Below, piece by piece: positions 46,446-55,653 of a stretch of 64,000 bases of DNA (position 1 is its first letter; every line of letters begins with the position of its first letter). A program made the translations under genes and the position numbers. The notes under the pieces are model-generated. The model was not told the DNA's origin, did no database searches, and saw only the letters and a list, made by a program, of their open reading frames with translations. Origin of the DNA: a virus; IMG/VR virus record IMGVR_UViG_3300012000_000012, positions 1 to 64,000 of that record. One strand, given 5' to 3'.

Positions 46446-48644
46446 TTAATTATCTAAAGAATAGAGGGTAGTATAGAATGAAGATTTAGCTTGTTTAATA
46501 TTTTCAGTAGACAATTCTTCTTGCAAATCAGATTTTAATCTATTTAACCATACACTATATATATCCATAGTAGCTAGAATTTTTTGATCATTTATAGTTT
46601 CTAGTTTACTAACAACAGAATTATGACTAATATTTTCAAAAGGATCTAATGTGAATAAAATTTTAGTTTTAGTTTTTTCTAATTCTTTACTTTCTTCATT
46701 AGATAAGCTTCTAAGATTTTTTTTATTATAGAAGTCTAAAATAATAGGATTAATAATATTACTAATTTTATCCTGAACATTATTTGCCCATATATTTAAG
46801 CTAGCTCCTGTTTGGGGAGAAAATTGCTTTTGCTTTCTTTGGGTGGTATCTTTACTATTTTTAGGACGACCCTGATTAGGTTGTCCAGATAAATTTGGTC
46901 CAACAGATGGTGCTACTGGCGAACCAAGTTTAGGCATTGCCAATTCTTGTTTAAGTTCCATAGCATTTTTTTCGCCATTTTTCTTTTTTTCTAATTCTAG
47001 TCCAACTTGACTAGGAGATACTAATCCACTTTGTAGAGCTATTTTCTTTAATGAATTTTCTAATTGAGGATCATGCCACGGCCCAGCTTTTCTAACCATA
47101 CGATTTTTTGCCCTATCTTTAGATTCTCTTGATAGTCTTGATTTTTCTATATCGGCATCAAAACCAAAACGACTATGTAATAGTTCGTCACTAATAAGAT
47201 TACGATCTGCTAATTGAATAAGTAAAGCCTTTTCGGAATCTTCATTACTAAGATCCATTTTATCGAATTCTATTTTAGCAGGATATCTAAAACCCATAGC
47301 TTTTTGTACTATTGCTATTTCATTCTCCCAGAATTCTGTTAATACATCTCTTCCGTATTGTAATCTTTGTGTGAGGGTTTTTAGACTAATAAAATTATTT
47401 GTTGTTCCTGCTGCACCAAATGTGCCGGTGAGCGTTGGAGGAATACCAAGACCAGCATATACGCTATTTAAATGAGGGATATATTTACCTTCTCCTAAAA
47501 ATTGATGCACACTAGTTTTACTTTCTAGCAAATCAATATCTGGACCCCAAATAAGATCCATTGTACCACCACCAACATTATTGCCTAAAATTTGTGCTAA
47601 TTTACTGGTTGCTGCTTTGGTAGGAGATATTTTATGTTCTAGGCTACCCAATTTAAAAATACGAATATTAGATATCGCGCCATCTAATGCTGACATATCT
47701 GCTAATTTTAATTTTTCAAGAATTGTAATATCATCCATAATAGCATATATCATAGGATATGCCCAGCTTTGCCAATCATCTTTCTTGTAATGAAAGACTA
47801 GAGTTTTATTAGGATCTAATGGATATCCACGTTTTTGTTTTGCTGCCTCGACAATATTTTGTGGTAAAGAATTAACAATCTGTTTTTCAATTTCGGTTTT
47901 TGGAGCTAATATAGCTTTTCTAATTGGTGCTGGTAAAGAAATTTCAAGTAATTTTTGTTGTGCAAATGATGCTATTGGGCCGGCTGTTATGTCTACTACA
48001 ACAGGATCTATAAAAGTATATTTCCAAGGAATTTCTCTTTTTTCAACGATTGGAGTTATAATTTTATCTACCAAGAGATCTGGAGATGATACGCTTTTAT
48101 AAAGATCGTTAGCTACTTTTAAGCTTAGTTTACCTGTTTGTCTATTAACAACAACGTTCCCAGTCTTGTATAGATTATTTAAAAATCTTTCGCTACGATC
48201 TTTACCCCTAATCTTTTTAAACCATTGTTTATAAAATCTTTCTATTCTTTTATCTTTATGAACCAACCTAACTCCTTGAGAAGCAAAGTCGCCCATAAGG
48301 TCAATAACATTTTTTACTAAACCAACTCTTTGATAAATATCTTCGGCCTTTTGCATTATCTGTTTTTGTCTAACAGGAATAGCTTCGCCTGGTCTAAAAT
48401 AATAGTAGTCAGATTTGGTTAATCCTGGTCTGCCTGATGTATTACGATCAAGATCAGAATAATCAAGATTATATCGTCTGGTTGCGCCTGCTTTTTCAAC
48501 AACTGTATATTCAGATAATGATTGTCCAGAAATTTTCATAGCTTCTTGTCGAGAAGCTTCGTCGTCTCCCCAAGCTATAAAAGCTGGTTCGTCGGAATTA
48601 TTGGTAGTATTAGCTGTTTCACTTCTTGGATATTTTTTAGCCAT
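46446..48644 (-). CDS. portal protein
   Basis: 732 residues. Begins with an acidic, Thr/Asn-rich tail, then typical portal blocks: MQKAEDIYQRVGLVKNVIDL, FYKQWFKKIRGKDRSERFL, AIMDDITILEKLKLADMSAL, and SVYAGLGIPPTLTGTFG. A Lys-rich helical C-terminus follows. Portals form the dodecameric DNA channel at one capsid vertex. The position between TerL and the protease gene is standard. Length is in the upper range for portals. Confidence 0.9.
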   Translation of the reverse strand: MAKKYPRSETANTTNNSDEPAFIAWGDDEASRQEAMKISGQSLSEYTVVEKAGATRRYNLDYSDLDRNTSGRPGLTKSDYYYFRPGEAIPVRQKQIMQKAEDIYQRVGLVKNVIDLMGDFASQGVRLVHKDKRIERFYKQWFKKIRGKDRSERFLNNLYKTGNVVVNRQTGKLSLKVANDLYKSVSSPDLLVDKIITPIVEKREIPWKYTFIDPVVVDITAGPIASFAQQKLLEISLPAPIRKAILAPKTEIEKQIVNSLPQNIVEAAKQKRGYPLDPNKTLVFHYKKDDWQSWAYPMIYAIMDDITILEKLKLADMSALDGAISNIRIFKLGSLEHKISPTKAATSKLAQILGNNVGGGTMDLIWGPDIDLLESKTSVHQFLGEGKYIPHLNSVYAGLGIPPTLTGTFGAAGTTNNFISLKTLTQRLQYGRDVLTEFWENEIAIVQKAMGFRYPAKIEFDKMDLSNEDSEKALLIQLADRNLISDELLHSRFGFDADIEKSRLSRESKDRAKNRMVRKAGPWHDPQLENSLKKIALQSGLVSPSQVGLELEKKKNGEKNAMELKQELAMPKLGSPVAPSVGPNLSGQPNQGRPKNSKDTTQRKQKQFSPQTGASLNIWANNVQDKISNIINPIILDFYNKKNLRSLSNEESKELEKTKTKILFTLDPFENISHNSVVSKLETINDQKILATMDIYSVWLNRLKSDLQEELSTENIKQAKSSFYTTLYSLDN

Positions 48645-48696
48645 AATATTAATTGTAATGCAGTAGGATTATGATGTGATTACTTTAATAATACAC

Positions 48697-51600
48697 TCAA
48701 TTATTATAAATACCCAAATATATATCATTATCATTAGCGTTGGACGTAAACCATTCTGGACCTTTGTACATTTGACCATTTAATTTTGTAGCATTTTTAG
48801 CGTTTTCTCCTACAACATCATATTCGATAGTTTTATATGATCTAGTCATTTGTCTTGCTAGCATATTAGCAATAAGTAATGCGCTATATCTATCTTTTCT
48901 TAATCTACCTTTTTTACCGCTAGTTAGTTTTACTTCTGGAGTATCCCATCTATCTCTAGCATTGGGGCCCTGACTAGTTTGTGTCATAACAATTGTGGTT
49001 AATTCGTTTTTAAGTTCTTCAATTTCTACAACACATTCGCTAAGATTATCATAAATAGGATTAAGATCTGTTGTTAATATATCCTGTCCCTCTGATGCTA
49101 GTGTTAAACCTAGTGTAAGATTATCAAATCTTGGAAATAGCAATACTTTATCTTCCATATCTTTTCGTAAACCATGATTAGCTTGACTAGTCCAATCTGC
49201 TCTAGCGAATTGTATAAGTTCAAGTATGTGCAATCCTTGCTGATTATCAGTTTCTTTGGATTTGCTGTAGTCTATAGTTGGCCAAATTAATATTTCTCCA
49301 TCATTTAACTTATCAGGATCATGTAAAGCTTCTTCTATAGCTATACCTCCTCCTTGAGCATCTAATCCTATTCTAGCGCATGGAAAAGTTTTCATTAAAT
49401 TTCTAATTTTTCTTGCACAAAAACCATAGAAGTCATGATCTTCTACTAGCCCTGTCTTTTGACGATCTTTAAAATTACTACGATTAGTTGTCCAGCAATA
49501 TACTACTCTATTATGATCATTGTTTAATTCTAAAATAACTATACTAAAATTATCATTTTCTGATGCAGGATCGATGCCATATATATACTGCTTGTGTGAG
49601 GAACCCTTAACTGTTGCGTCAAAAAGTATTGGTCTTCCTTGGGAATCTGTGATATTTTTTTCTGTTGATACAACACAACTTTCTACTAGACTACGCCTAA
49701 AAAATCCTTCACTATCCTCAACAAAACAAGCGGCATATTCCATATTATAGATACCAGTATGAATAGTGGCTTTTGCTCTAGCAACTTGTTTATCATCCAT
49801 AAATCCTTTAGGAATTAATTCATATGGTATTCTTACTATACTATAGTCTTTCCAATTAAAATTTTCTGGAACACTTTCTGGAAATACATCTTTGAGTTTA
49901 TTAATATCTCCTTTACTATTAATAATAGTTTTATATCTATTCCAATATTTAGCAAAATGCTTAAAAGCATAGTCGGCTGTTCCTGCTATTATGGCCTGAT
50001 TGCTCATTTTTGTGTCTAATGCTTCTAATTCATCATTCCATATGCCCATTTCTTGCATCGCTGTTTTTTTAGCTTGTTCTTTTACATTTTGTATTGGACT
50101 AGCGCTCACGGCTGCGAAACCTGAAACAACCGTTTCATAAATATCTGGAGATATTGACGCAAATTCGTCTGCGATAATAATATGTGCTCTTAGACCTCTG
50201 ATTTTACTATTATGAACACATATACCATTAGCATTATATTGATGAGAATTTTCAACTTCTATATCGTATGTGTAATTACGATCATAACTAATATCTGTAA
50301 TATAATCTAATAAAAAACTATTATAATATTTTTCTTGAGATAACCATTTCTGTTTTTTTGATATATATTCTATTAGAGAATGTTGTTTACGTTTTAATCC
50401 AAAGCCAATTTTTTCTGCAAATTTTTTGACGTTATAACCATTAATCAATAACTCATAAATAGTATTCCATTGTTTTTTGCGTTTTCGCGATTTAAGAGTA
50501 GAGACAATACCGTAATGTAATAAAATATAATGAATTTGTTTCATTAATTTTTCTGAAGTATTGGTTAAACTTATTGTTATTCCAATACCTCCTTTGGCCT
50601 TATTCCCTTGAACATGTCCATCTGTATCAAAAATACCTCTTAAACAAGCGCTCATTATTTCTTGAGAACTATGAAGAATAGGTTCTGGTAAATGCTTGTC
50701 TTTAGTATATGTATGATCAATTTGCCACTTGTTCATCCATTTTTTAACATTTTTTATACTATCATGATTATAATGAATACCATCAGAACATTGATAAAAT
50801 TTATATCCTGTGCCTTTTTCTAATGCTATTACTAGTTCTGGATCATTAGATGTATATCTTAATCTATATTTATTGGTCCAACAGCCATCTCCTATCATCA
50901 ATCCTAAAGCATAAGATTCGTCTGTTGTTAGTTCTGTTGTTCCTTCGTGCCATCTTTCTGATACATCTATTAGGATTTTATCATTTATGTTGATAGAATC
51001 TAATCTTTTCCAAATCACATTATTTCCATCAAATACCTTAATTTCATGATTATGTGTCCCCTCTAGAACAAATCCTCTTTTTGTTTTGATTTTAATTGTA
51101 TCTTTTAATCCATTATATCTTTTATGTAAACTTTTTTCAAACTTAATATTGTCCCAAACTTCACAGTTATTAACAGTATCTAGTTCTTCATCGTAATCTA
51201 AATCAAATAATGATCCTAGTGTTGAAAAACAATTACTGAATGTTATCATGGTATCAGAAGTAAGACATCCATCACCCATTGGAATAGCAATAGCCCAGCT
51301 GTCGCCATATCTCATTGTGCATCTATCAACATCTCTTCGCGGGCCGTCGTCATTGCCATTGAATATGCTCCTTAGAATTGGGCTATTTCTCCAAATCGTT
51401 TCCATGTATTCAAAAATCACTTTGCTTTGACGAAATGCTGCACCAACTATAACTATTTTGGTTCCGGGAATAAAGATACATTTTAATGTAGCGTATAGTG
51501 CTAATAAAAAACTTTTACCAAAACCACGACTAGCAACAAACATTGGAAAAGCTCTATTCCAAAATTCTTGTAATATTGCTATCTGTATAGGATGTAGTTC

Positions 51601-51780
51601 AATGTTCATTAGTAGTTTGCATGTTGATCCTAAATAATTGGGATCTCTCATAATTTTTAATAAATGTTTATCTGGATTTTCTATATCTTCTCTGGATCTA
51701 TTAATCATAAGATTACGACTAATAGTTAGTTTAGATAAATCTCCTAGACCTAACCATGCATCATCAAAATTATATGACAT
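48697..51780 (-). CDS. terminase large subunit interrupted by an intein
   Basis: The frame from ATG 51780 (MSYNFDDAWLG, overlapping the previous gene by 11 bases) encodes 1,027 residues, or 674 after removal of the 353-residue intein; an upstream TTG is less likely. Extein motifs: Walker A MFVASRGFGKS (residues 80-90), Walker B IIIADEFAS after the intein, coupling motif AIIAGTADY, and nuclease motifs YGIDPAS, IGLDAQGGG and DRYSALLIA. It packages DNA into the capsid with the portal and cuts concatemers. The intein lies between Walker A and Walker B, so the enzyme should be inactive until splicing. Confidence 0.92.
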   Translation of the reverse strand: MSYNFDDAWLGLGDLSKLTISRNLMINRSREDIENPDKHLLKIMRDPNYLGSTCKLLMNIELHPIQIAILQEFWNRAFPMFVASRGFGKSFLLALYATLKCIFIPGTKIVIVGAAFRQSKVIFEYMETIWRNSPILRSIFNGNDDGPRRDVDRCTMRYGDSWAIAIPMGDGCLTSDTMITFSNCFSTLGSLFDLDYDEELDTVNNCEVWDNIKFEKSLHKRYNGLKDTIKIKTKRGFVLEGTHNHEIKVFDGNNVIWKRLDSININDKILIDVSERWHEGTTELTTDESYALGLMIGDGCWTNKYRLRYTSNDPELVIALEKGTGYKFYQCSDGIHYNHDSIKNVKKWMNKWQIDHTYTKDKHLPEPILHSSQEIMSACLRGIFDTDGHVQGNKAKGGIGITISLTNTSEKLMKQIHYILLHYGIVSTLKSRKRKKQWNTIYELLINGYNVKKFAEKIGFGLKRKQHSLIEYISKKQKWLSQEKYYNSFLLDYITDISYDRNYTYDIEVENSHQYNANGICVHNSKIRGLRAHIIIADEFASISPDIYETVVSGFAAVSASPIQNVKEQAKKTAMQEMGIWNDELEALDTKMSNQAIIAGTADYAFKHFAKYWNRYKTIINSKGDINKLKDVFPESVPENFNWKDYSIVRIPYELIPKGFMDDKQVARAKATIHTGIYNMEYAACFVEDSEGFFRRSLVESCVVSTEKNITDSQGRPILFDATVKGSSHKQYIYGIDPASENDNFSIVILELNNDHNRVVYCWTTNRSNFKDRQKTGLVEDHDFYGFCARKIRNLMKTFPCARIGLDAQGGGIAIEEALHDPDKLNDGEILIWPTIDYSKSKETDNQQGLHILELIQFARADWTSQANHGLRKDMEDKVLLFPRFDNLTLGLTLASEGQDILTTDLNPIYDNLSECVVEIEELKNELTTIVMTQTSQGPNARDRWDTPEVKLTSGKKGRLRKDRYSALLIANMLARQMTRSYKTIEYDVVGENAKNATKLNGQMYKGPEWFTSNANDNDIYLGIYNN
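50209..51267 (-). mobile_element. LAGLIDADG homing intein in the terminase
   Basis: 353 residues. It begins with C (CLTSDTMITF) at terminase residue 172 and ends GICVHN, followed by extein Ser. Block B is GTHNHEI. Two LAGLIDADG motifs are ALGLMIGDG (about residues 120-128) and LRGIFDTDG (209-217). Block F is YTYDIEVEN. All splicing residues appear intact: Cys1, the block B His, penultimate His, terminal Asn and Ser+1. It should splice itself out and could home into intein-free terminase alleles. The insertion site is GDG/SKIRG. Confidence 0.95.
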
Positions 51781-52333
51781 GTTTTTTAGCTTTACTAATA
51801 GCTTGATTAACAACCATACGAACTACTGTTGGAATAAATGGAATATTTCGTTCTTTACATTCTTGTTTAAGCCATTCTATAATTGTTTCTATATTATCTT
51901 CGCACCATTGTACTCCTTTAGTATTCATTTCATTAGCATGTTTCATGCATTTGCATGTTGGTGTTATAGATATGCCAACGCTTTTAATGATTTGTGATAG
52001 TATTGTACCAGGACCATTTGGAAATTCTTCTAACGTAGGAGGAAACAAAGATCTTATTTTAGCTGCCGGATCTGATCCTAGTTTTTCTTTAACTAGTTTT
52101 TCTCTAATGGAACTAGAATAATCACCCAAATTATCATATTCTTGATCTGACTCCACCAAAGGAAGCACATAGGGTAATGAGTCTATTCTTGCTACTAATT
52201 TTTTTTGATCCGGACTATCAATATAAGTTATTTTTAAATCTTGTAAAGTTATAGATTCTGGCTGAGTAATTTTTTTAGTTGATGGATCAGTATATGGCGG
52301 AGGAGTAATTGTTATGGGAAAATCAAGTTTCAT
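51770..52333 (-). CDS. cysteine-cluster protein, paralogue of the 24397-24966 gene
   Basis: 187 residues. The C-terminal half has FPNGPGTILSQIIKSVGI, TCKCMKHANEMNTKGVQWC and IIEWLKQE, matching the other copy block by block. Both share an N-terminal beta half beginning with ITxxPPP. It lies immediately upstream of TerL and overlaps its start by 11 bases, and follows the ERCC4 nuclease with an 11-base overlap. Probably metal-binding. Similar bacterial proteins, from memory, sit near glycosyltransferases. Role in the phage unknown. Confidence 0.7.
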   Translation of the reverse strand: MKLDFPITITPPPYTDPSTKKITQPESITLQDLKITYIDSPDQKKLVARIDSLPYVLPLVESDQEYDNLGDYSSSIREKLVKEKLGSDPAAKIRSLFPPTLEEFPNGPGTILSQIIKSVGISITPTCKCMKHANEMNTKGVQWCEDNIETIIEWLKQECKERNIPFIPTVVRMVVNQAISKAKKHVI

Positions 52334-52802
52334 TATGTAAATTTCCTTTTTCTTGATTATAAATTTTATGTAATAGATATCCTGCTAGATTCTCAGCATA
52401 AGAATGAGATCCACAAAAATATACTTTAATATTGTGTTTTAATTGCCAGTCTGTTATATTTTTTAGTAAAAAATTTGCAGTAATTTTGATATATTGCCAC
52501 TTGCTTTTAGGAATATTTGATCCTATTGGATATATTAGAATATCTTTTAAAGAAAATTCAAAAAGCATAAAAGCATATTTTGTTTCACTTAATCTTTGTA
52601 TAACATCCTTAAATCTGCTTTCTGTGATGTTAGTTGCTAGTTCACTAACGCTCTTTTTTCTTTCTATTGCTACCAAGTTTTCTAATCCTTGTATACTATA
52701 ATCTCCAGTGTCTAATTTATTTACAGCTGTAATTTTATTTCTAAAAGTCCATGGTTGCTGTTCTCTAGAATCAATAATTATGGTATATTCAGGATCTGTC
52801 AT
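52323..52802 (-). CDS. ERCC4/XPF-type nuclease
   Basis: 159 residues. IIIDSREQQPW (about residues 8-18), GDYSI, and VAIERKKSVSEL (residues 44-55, the ERK core) are the signature of the ERCC4 nuclease domain, which cuts branched or structured DNA. Length matches single-domain phage members. A role in resolving branched replication intermediates before packaging fits the location next to TerL and HNH. It overlaps the next gene (51770-52333) by 11 bases and the HNH gene by 14. Confidence 0.85.
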   Translation of the reverse strand: MTDPEYTIIIDSREQQPWTFRNKITAVNKLDTGDYSIQGLENLVAIERKKSVSELATNITESRFKDVIQRLSETKYAFMLFEFSLKDILIYPIGSNIPKSKWQYIKITANFLLKNITDWQLKHNIKVYFCGSHSYAENLAGYLLHKIYNQEKGNLHNET

Positions 52803-53064
52803 CTTTTTTCTTGTCCGCTACTATTTTTAAAAAAACTGCTTCGTAATAGGTTTCAATGCCCCTGATCATTTTATGATGTTCATAACATAGTGTTATTCCA
52901 TTGTTAACATCATATCGTAATCCAGGATGATTTGCCCACGTTTTTATATGATGAGCATTTATCTTTTTCTTGCTATTACAATTGGGCCACTGACAAGTTT
53001 TGTTGTCTCTTGTATAGACCTCTTTTCTCCACTGTTTGTATTCTAAAGAATTAAAAAATCTCAT
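52789..53064 (-). CDS. HNH endonuclease
   Basis: 91 residues. Cys pairs CQWPNC (residues 23-28) and CYEHH (about 57-61), with the HNH core INAHHIKTW and GITLC, mark a small HNH nuclease. HNH proteins next to terminases often assist packaging or cos cleavage in other phages, although homing or host DNA attack is also possible. It overlaps the gmd gene stop as ATGA and overlaps the ERCC4 start. Confidence 0.85.
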   Translation of the reverse strand: MRFFNSLEYKQWRKEVYTRDNKTCQWPNCNSKKKINAHHIKTWANHPGLRYDVNNGITLCYEHHKMIRGIETYYEAVFLKIVADKKKDDRS

Positions 53065-54101
53065 GAAACAACTTTTTTATATTTGCTATGGGAGTATTGT
53101 TTAACATCATAATCCACCATATCTTGTACTAGCTGCTCAAAAGATATTTGTGGTTGCCATCCTAAAATATGATAAGCTTTTGTGGATCGTCCTCGTAAAT
53201 AGTCTACCTCTGCTGGTCTAATAAATTCACTATCAATTTCCACATAATCTTCATAATTTTTATTAACCAAATTAAAAGCTATGGATAAAAATTCTTTAAT
53301 AGAGTGTGATGAGCCTGTGGAGATAACAAAATCATCAGGAATATTTTGTTGTAACATAAGATGCATAGCGCGCACATAATCTTTAGCATGGCCCCAATCT
53401 CTGCAACTATTTAGATTACCAAGTTTGAGTTTTTCATTTGTTAGATTATTTTGTAGCATACCTATATAATTAGTAATTTTTTTAGTAACAAAATTTACGC
53501 CGCGTCGCGGACTTTCGTGATTAAATAGTATGCCGCAACAACCAAATAGATTGTATCCTTCACGATATATTCTTACCAAGTGATGACTAGCTAATTTGCT
53601 AGCGCCGTATGGACTTTGAGGTTTAAAGGGTGTGCTTTCGTCTTGAAATTTTTCTATAACATTTAAATCATGATTTTCGGCTGCTGAAAATTCTTGACCA
53701 AACATTTCGCTTGTGCTAGCCTGATATAGTTTGGTGTGGGGCGAATAATTTAATAGATTTTCTAGTATATTAACTACGCCGCTAGTATTTACGCTAAAAG
53801 TTAAATTGGGCTGTTTGAAACTGGTACCCACATGACTCTGAGCTGCTAGATTATAAAATTCGTGTGGAGAATACTTTTTGATTATATTACATACAGAATG
53901 AGAATCTGTAAGATCACCTTCTTCTGACAAGAATTTAGGATTATGCAGAAGATGGGATGTTCTTGATAGTCCATTATTGTTAGATAGTCTTCTGTGAATT
54001 CCTATTACTCTAGTATACTCTGATAGTGATAGTAGATATTCGGCCAAGTATGATCCGTCTTGACCTGAAATTCCTGTAATAACGGCAGTTTTATTTGTCA
54101 T
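53061..54101 (-). CDS. gmd: GDP-mannose 4,6-dehydratase
   Basis: 346 residues, the usual length. The NAD(P)-binding motif is TGISGQDGSYL (about residues 9-19). Catalytic residues are seen in STSEMFG (Thr130, Ser131, Glu132) and SPYGASK (Tyr165, Lys169). FNHESPRRG, CRDWGHAKDYV and RPAEVDYLRG are characteristic of the family. The enzyme converts GDP-mannose to GDP-4-keto-6-deoxymannose, the precursor of GDP-fucose, rhamnose or perosamine. As an auxiliary gene it probably helps alter surface polysaccharides. Overlaps flanking genes by 4 and 11 bases, so it belongs to the packaging operon. Confidence 0.93.
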   Translation of the reverse strand: MTNKTAVITGISGQDGSYLAEYLLSLSEYTRVIGIHRRLSNNNGLSRTSHLLHNPKFLSEEGDLTDSHSVCNIIKKYSPHEFYNLAAQSHVGTSFKQPNLTFSVNTSGVVNILENLLNYSPHTKLYQASTSEMFGQEFSAAENHDLNVIEKFQDESTPFKPQSPYGASKLASHHLVRIYREGYNLFGCCGILFNHESPRRGVNFVTKKITNYIGMLQNNLTNEKLKLGNLNSCRDWGHAKDYVRAMHLMLQQNIPDDFVISTGSSHSIKEFLSIAFNLVNKNYEDYVEIDSEFIRPAEVDYLRGRSTKAYHILGWQPQISFEQLVQDMVDYDVKQYSHSKYKKVVS

Positions 54102-54912
54102 ATTTTTCCACGCTTTCTGGTGTTAAAAGGGGGCGGTCTATATTATTATTAGAGTATGAGTGAAGTTGCTCAAGTTTATTTTTTTGATTAAGAGTGGCTA
54201 ATTTCAATATTTCCATTTCACGACCTTGTTTTTCTCTTAATTCTTCGTCTTCCAACATTCGTATTAATCCTACCCAAGAGCTTTTGCCATCTTCTATTCG
54301 TTTGATTCTTTGCTCCCTAGTAGCTTTAAGATCTTTACTAATTTTTTGTTGTTCGTTAAGAAGCTTGGTATATTCATTAGTATAATTAGCGATACTGTTA
54401 CGGGCGAATGATAGTTGCGTTTCCAGGTTGGCCAATTTCGGAATATCTCTTTGATCTTCACTTTTAGCATACTCTTTATCAACCTCATTTTGTATTTTTT
54501 CAGTGTCGGCTATGTGTCTTTTACGCTCTTTCATACTGCGATTAATAAGAATATCAATAGTAATAAATTGTTTAATTTGTAATTCTTCAGCAGGAAGAAC
54601 ATCTTCTCTAAATTGTTTAATTAAGCTTACCCATGTATTCTCAAAGTATTCTAATTCTCCTGATGTGTTGTCAAATTGTTTAGTAATTTCGGGCCAAAAC
54701 GGCTTAGTATGAAGTTTAAGTTTTAAATATTCAAGATCTGCTATAGATTCTTGATCAGTAAATAAAAAGTTTTGTTCGGCATATTTTTGTATCGGGGCTA
54801 TGTTTCTGTTAAGATTATTAGCAATATCGGCCACGGATAAAGAATGAATATTATCTTTAATATATTTTTCTTCGTCTAAGCTCAGTTGTCCTCTTTTTTT
54901 AGGAATAGTCAT
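54091..54912 (-). CDS. terminase small subunit candidate
   Basis: 273 residues. The N-terminal ~50 residues form a helix-turn-helix-like segment (LSLDEEKYIKDN, then VADIANNLNRN), and residues ~130-215 form a long coiled coil. A DNA-binding head plus coiled coil is the usual TerS layout, and it precedes gmd, nucleases and TerL. The N-terminal HTH resembles that of the divergently encoded protein at 55734-55982. No direct family match can be claimed; a TerS role is inference. Confidence 0.6.
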   Translation of the reverse strand: MTIPKKRGQLSLDEEKYIKDNIHSLSVADIANNLNRNIAPIQKYAEQNFLFTDQESIADLEYLKLKLHTKPFWPEITKQFDNTSGELEYFENTWVSLIKQFREDVLPAEELQIKQFITIDILINRSMKERKRHIADTEKIQNEVDKEYAKSEDQRDIPKLANLETQLSFARNSIANYTNEYTKLLNEQQKISKDLKATREQRIKRIEDGKSSWVGLIRMLEDEELREKQGREMEILKLATLNQKNKLEQLHSYSNNNIDRPLLTPESVEKYDK

Positions 54913-55541
54913 TGGTAATTAGCTATAATATTTAGTATAGTTTCTTTAAGTTTGTTTAATTCTGCACTAGGTATTTTTTGTCCGTGTTTTAATTTGATAT
55001 AAACGGCCCTGTCTGATGGTAACATGTGTTTGTCTATTAGTTCTAATAGTTCCTTATTTGCAATATCACCACAAATACTAGATTCATTACTAAAAATATT
55101 CATATCATCTATATTTTGTGGAGTCATTAAATTTTTCTTATTATTATTTCTTTTTTCCCATAATTTGTATAGTTCGCAATCGCTCTTGTTTGAAAATGCT
55201 TTACATCCATTGTTTGAGCAGGAAAGGTAAGGATCGTTTTCGGGACATTTAAAACAAGGTTTATCGGGCCTTTGATAGTGATCTCTTTTATAATTGAAAA
55301 GTCTATTTCTAACGTGGGTCCATAGGAAGTTTTCTAGGGGTCTTTTGTTATCGTATTTATCTAAGCATTCTAAGCCAAAAATAATAGCTTGTTGTTTCAT
55401 ATCTTCAAAACTATGATATCCAAATTTAAATTTATGTGCTAATTTTTTAGCAACATTATCTATGGCTTTTAAAAAGTCTTCTTCTTGAACATTATTCGGT
55501 AAACAAGGCTTTTGGGTCTTTTTCTTCTTCTTTTTTTTCAT
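54909..55541 (-). CDS. gp55-like late sigma factor candidate
   Basis: 210 residues. A Lys-rich start is followed by a sigma-70 region 2-like stretch at about residues 25-85 (FGYHSFEDMKQQAIIFGLE, then NFLWTHVRNRLFNYKRD), which binds the -10 element. A cysteine insert follows (CFKCPENDPYLSCSNNGC) that could hold zinc. It would recruit RNA polymerase to late promoters, as T4 gp55 does. Region 4 is not recognised. It heads the minus-strand structural block and overlaps the TerS candidate by 4 bases. Confidence 0.75.
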   Translation of the reverse strand: MKKKKKKKTQKPCLPNNVQEEDFLKAIDNVAKKLAHKFKFGYHSFEDMKQQAIIFGLECLDKYDNKRPLENFLWTHVRNRLFNYKRDHYQRPDKPCFKCPENDPYLSCSNNGCKAFSNKSDCELYKLWEKRNNNKKNLMTPQNIDDMNIFSNESSICGDIANKELLELIDKHMLPSDRAVYIKLKHGQKIPSAELNKLKETILNIIANYQ

Positions 55542-55653
55542 GCAGTAGTTCTGCTATTGTTTTTGTGGATTCGGCCTGTAGATCATTTGTAACATCTATT
55601 TCTTGTGCTGTAGTATGTAATACTGACGGTACAAAATTGTAATTTTTATTCAT
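55492..55653 (-). CDS. 53-residue leader protein of the late operon
   Basis: A short frame from ATG 55653 (MNKNYNFVPSVLHTTAQEID) to TAA 55492-55494 overlaps the sigma gene start by 50 bases in another frame. AAGGG 10-14 bases upstream is a possible ribosome site. The second half is strongly charged (EKKEEEKDPK). The first minus-strand gene past the divergent promoter region. Function unknown; translational coupling with the sigma gene is possible. Confidence 0.5.
   Translation of the reverse strand: MNKNYNFVPSVLHTTAQEIDVTNDLQAESTKTIAELLHEKKEEEKDPKALFTE

Noticed and set aside
51781-51813. Upstream TTG start for the terminase
   Set aside because: The TTG start lies inside the previous gene. 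The ATG at 51780 gives the typical N-terminus MSYNFDDAW.
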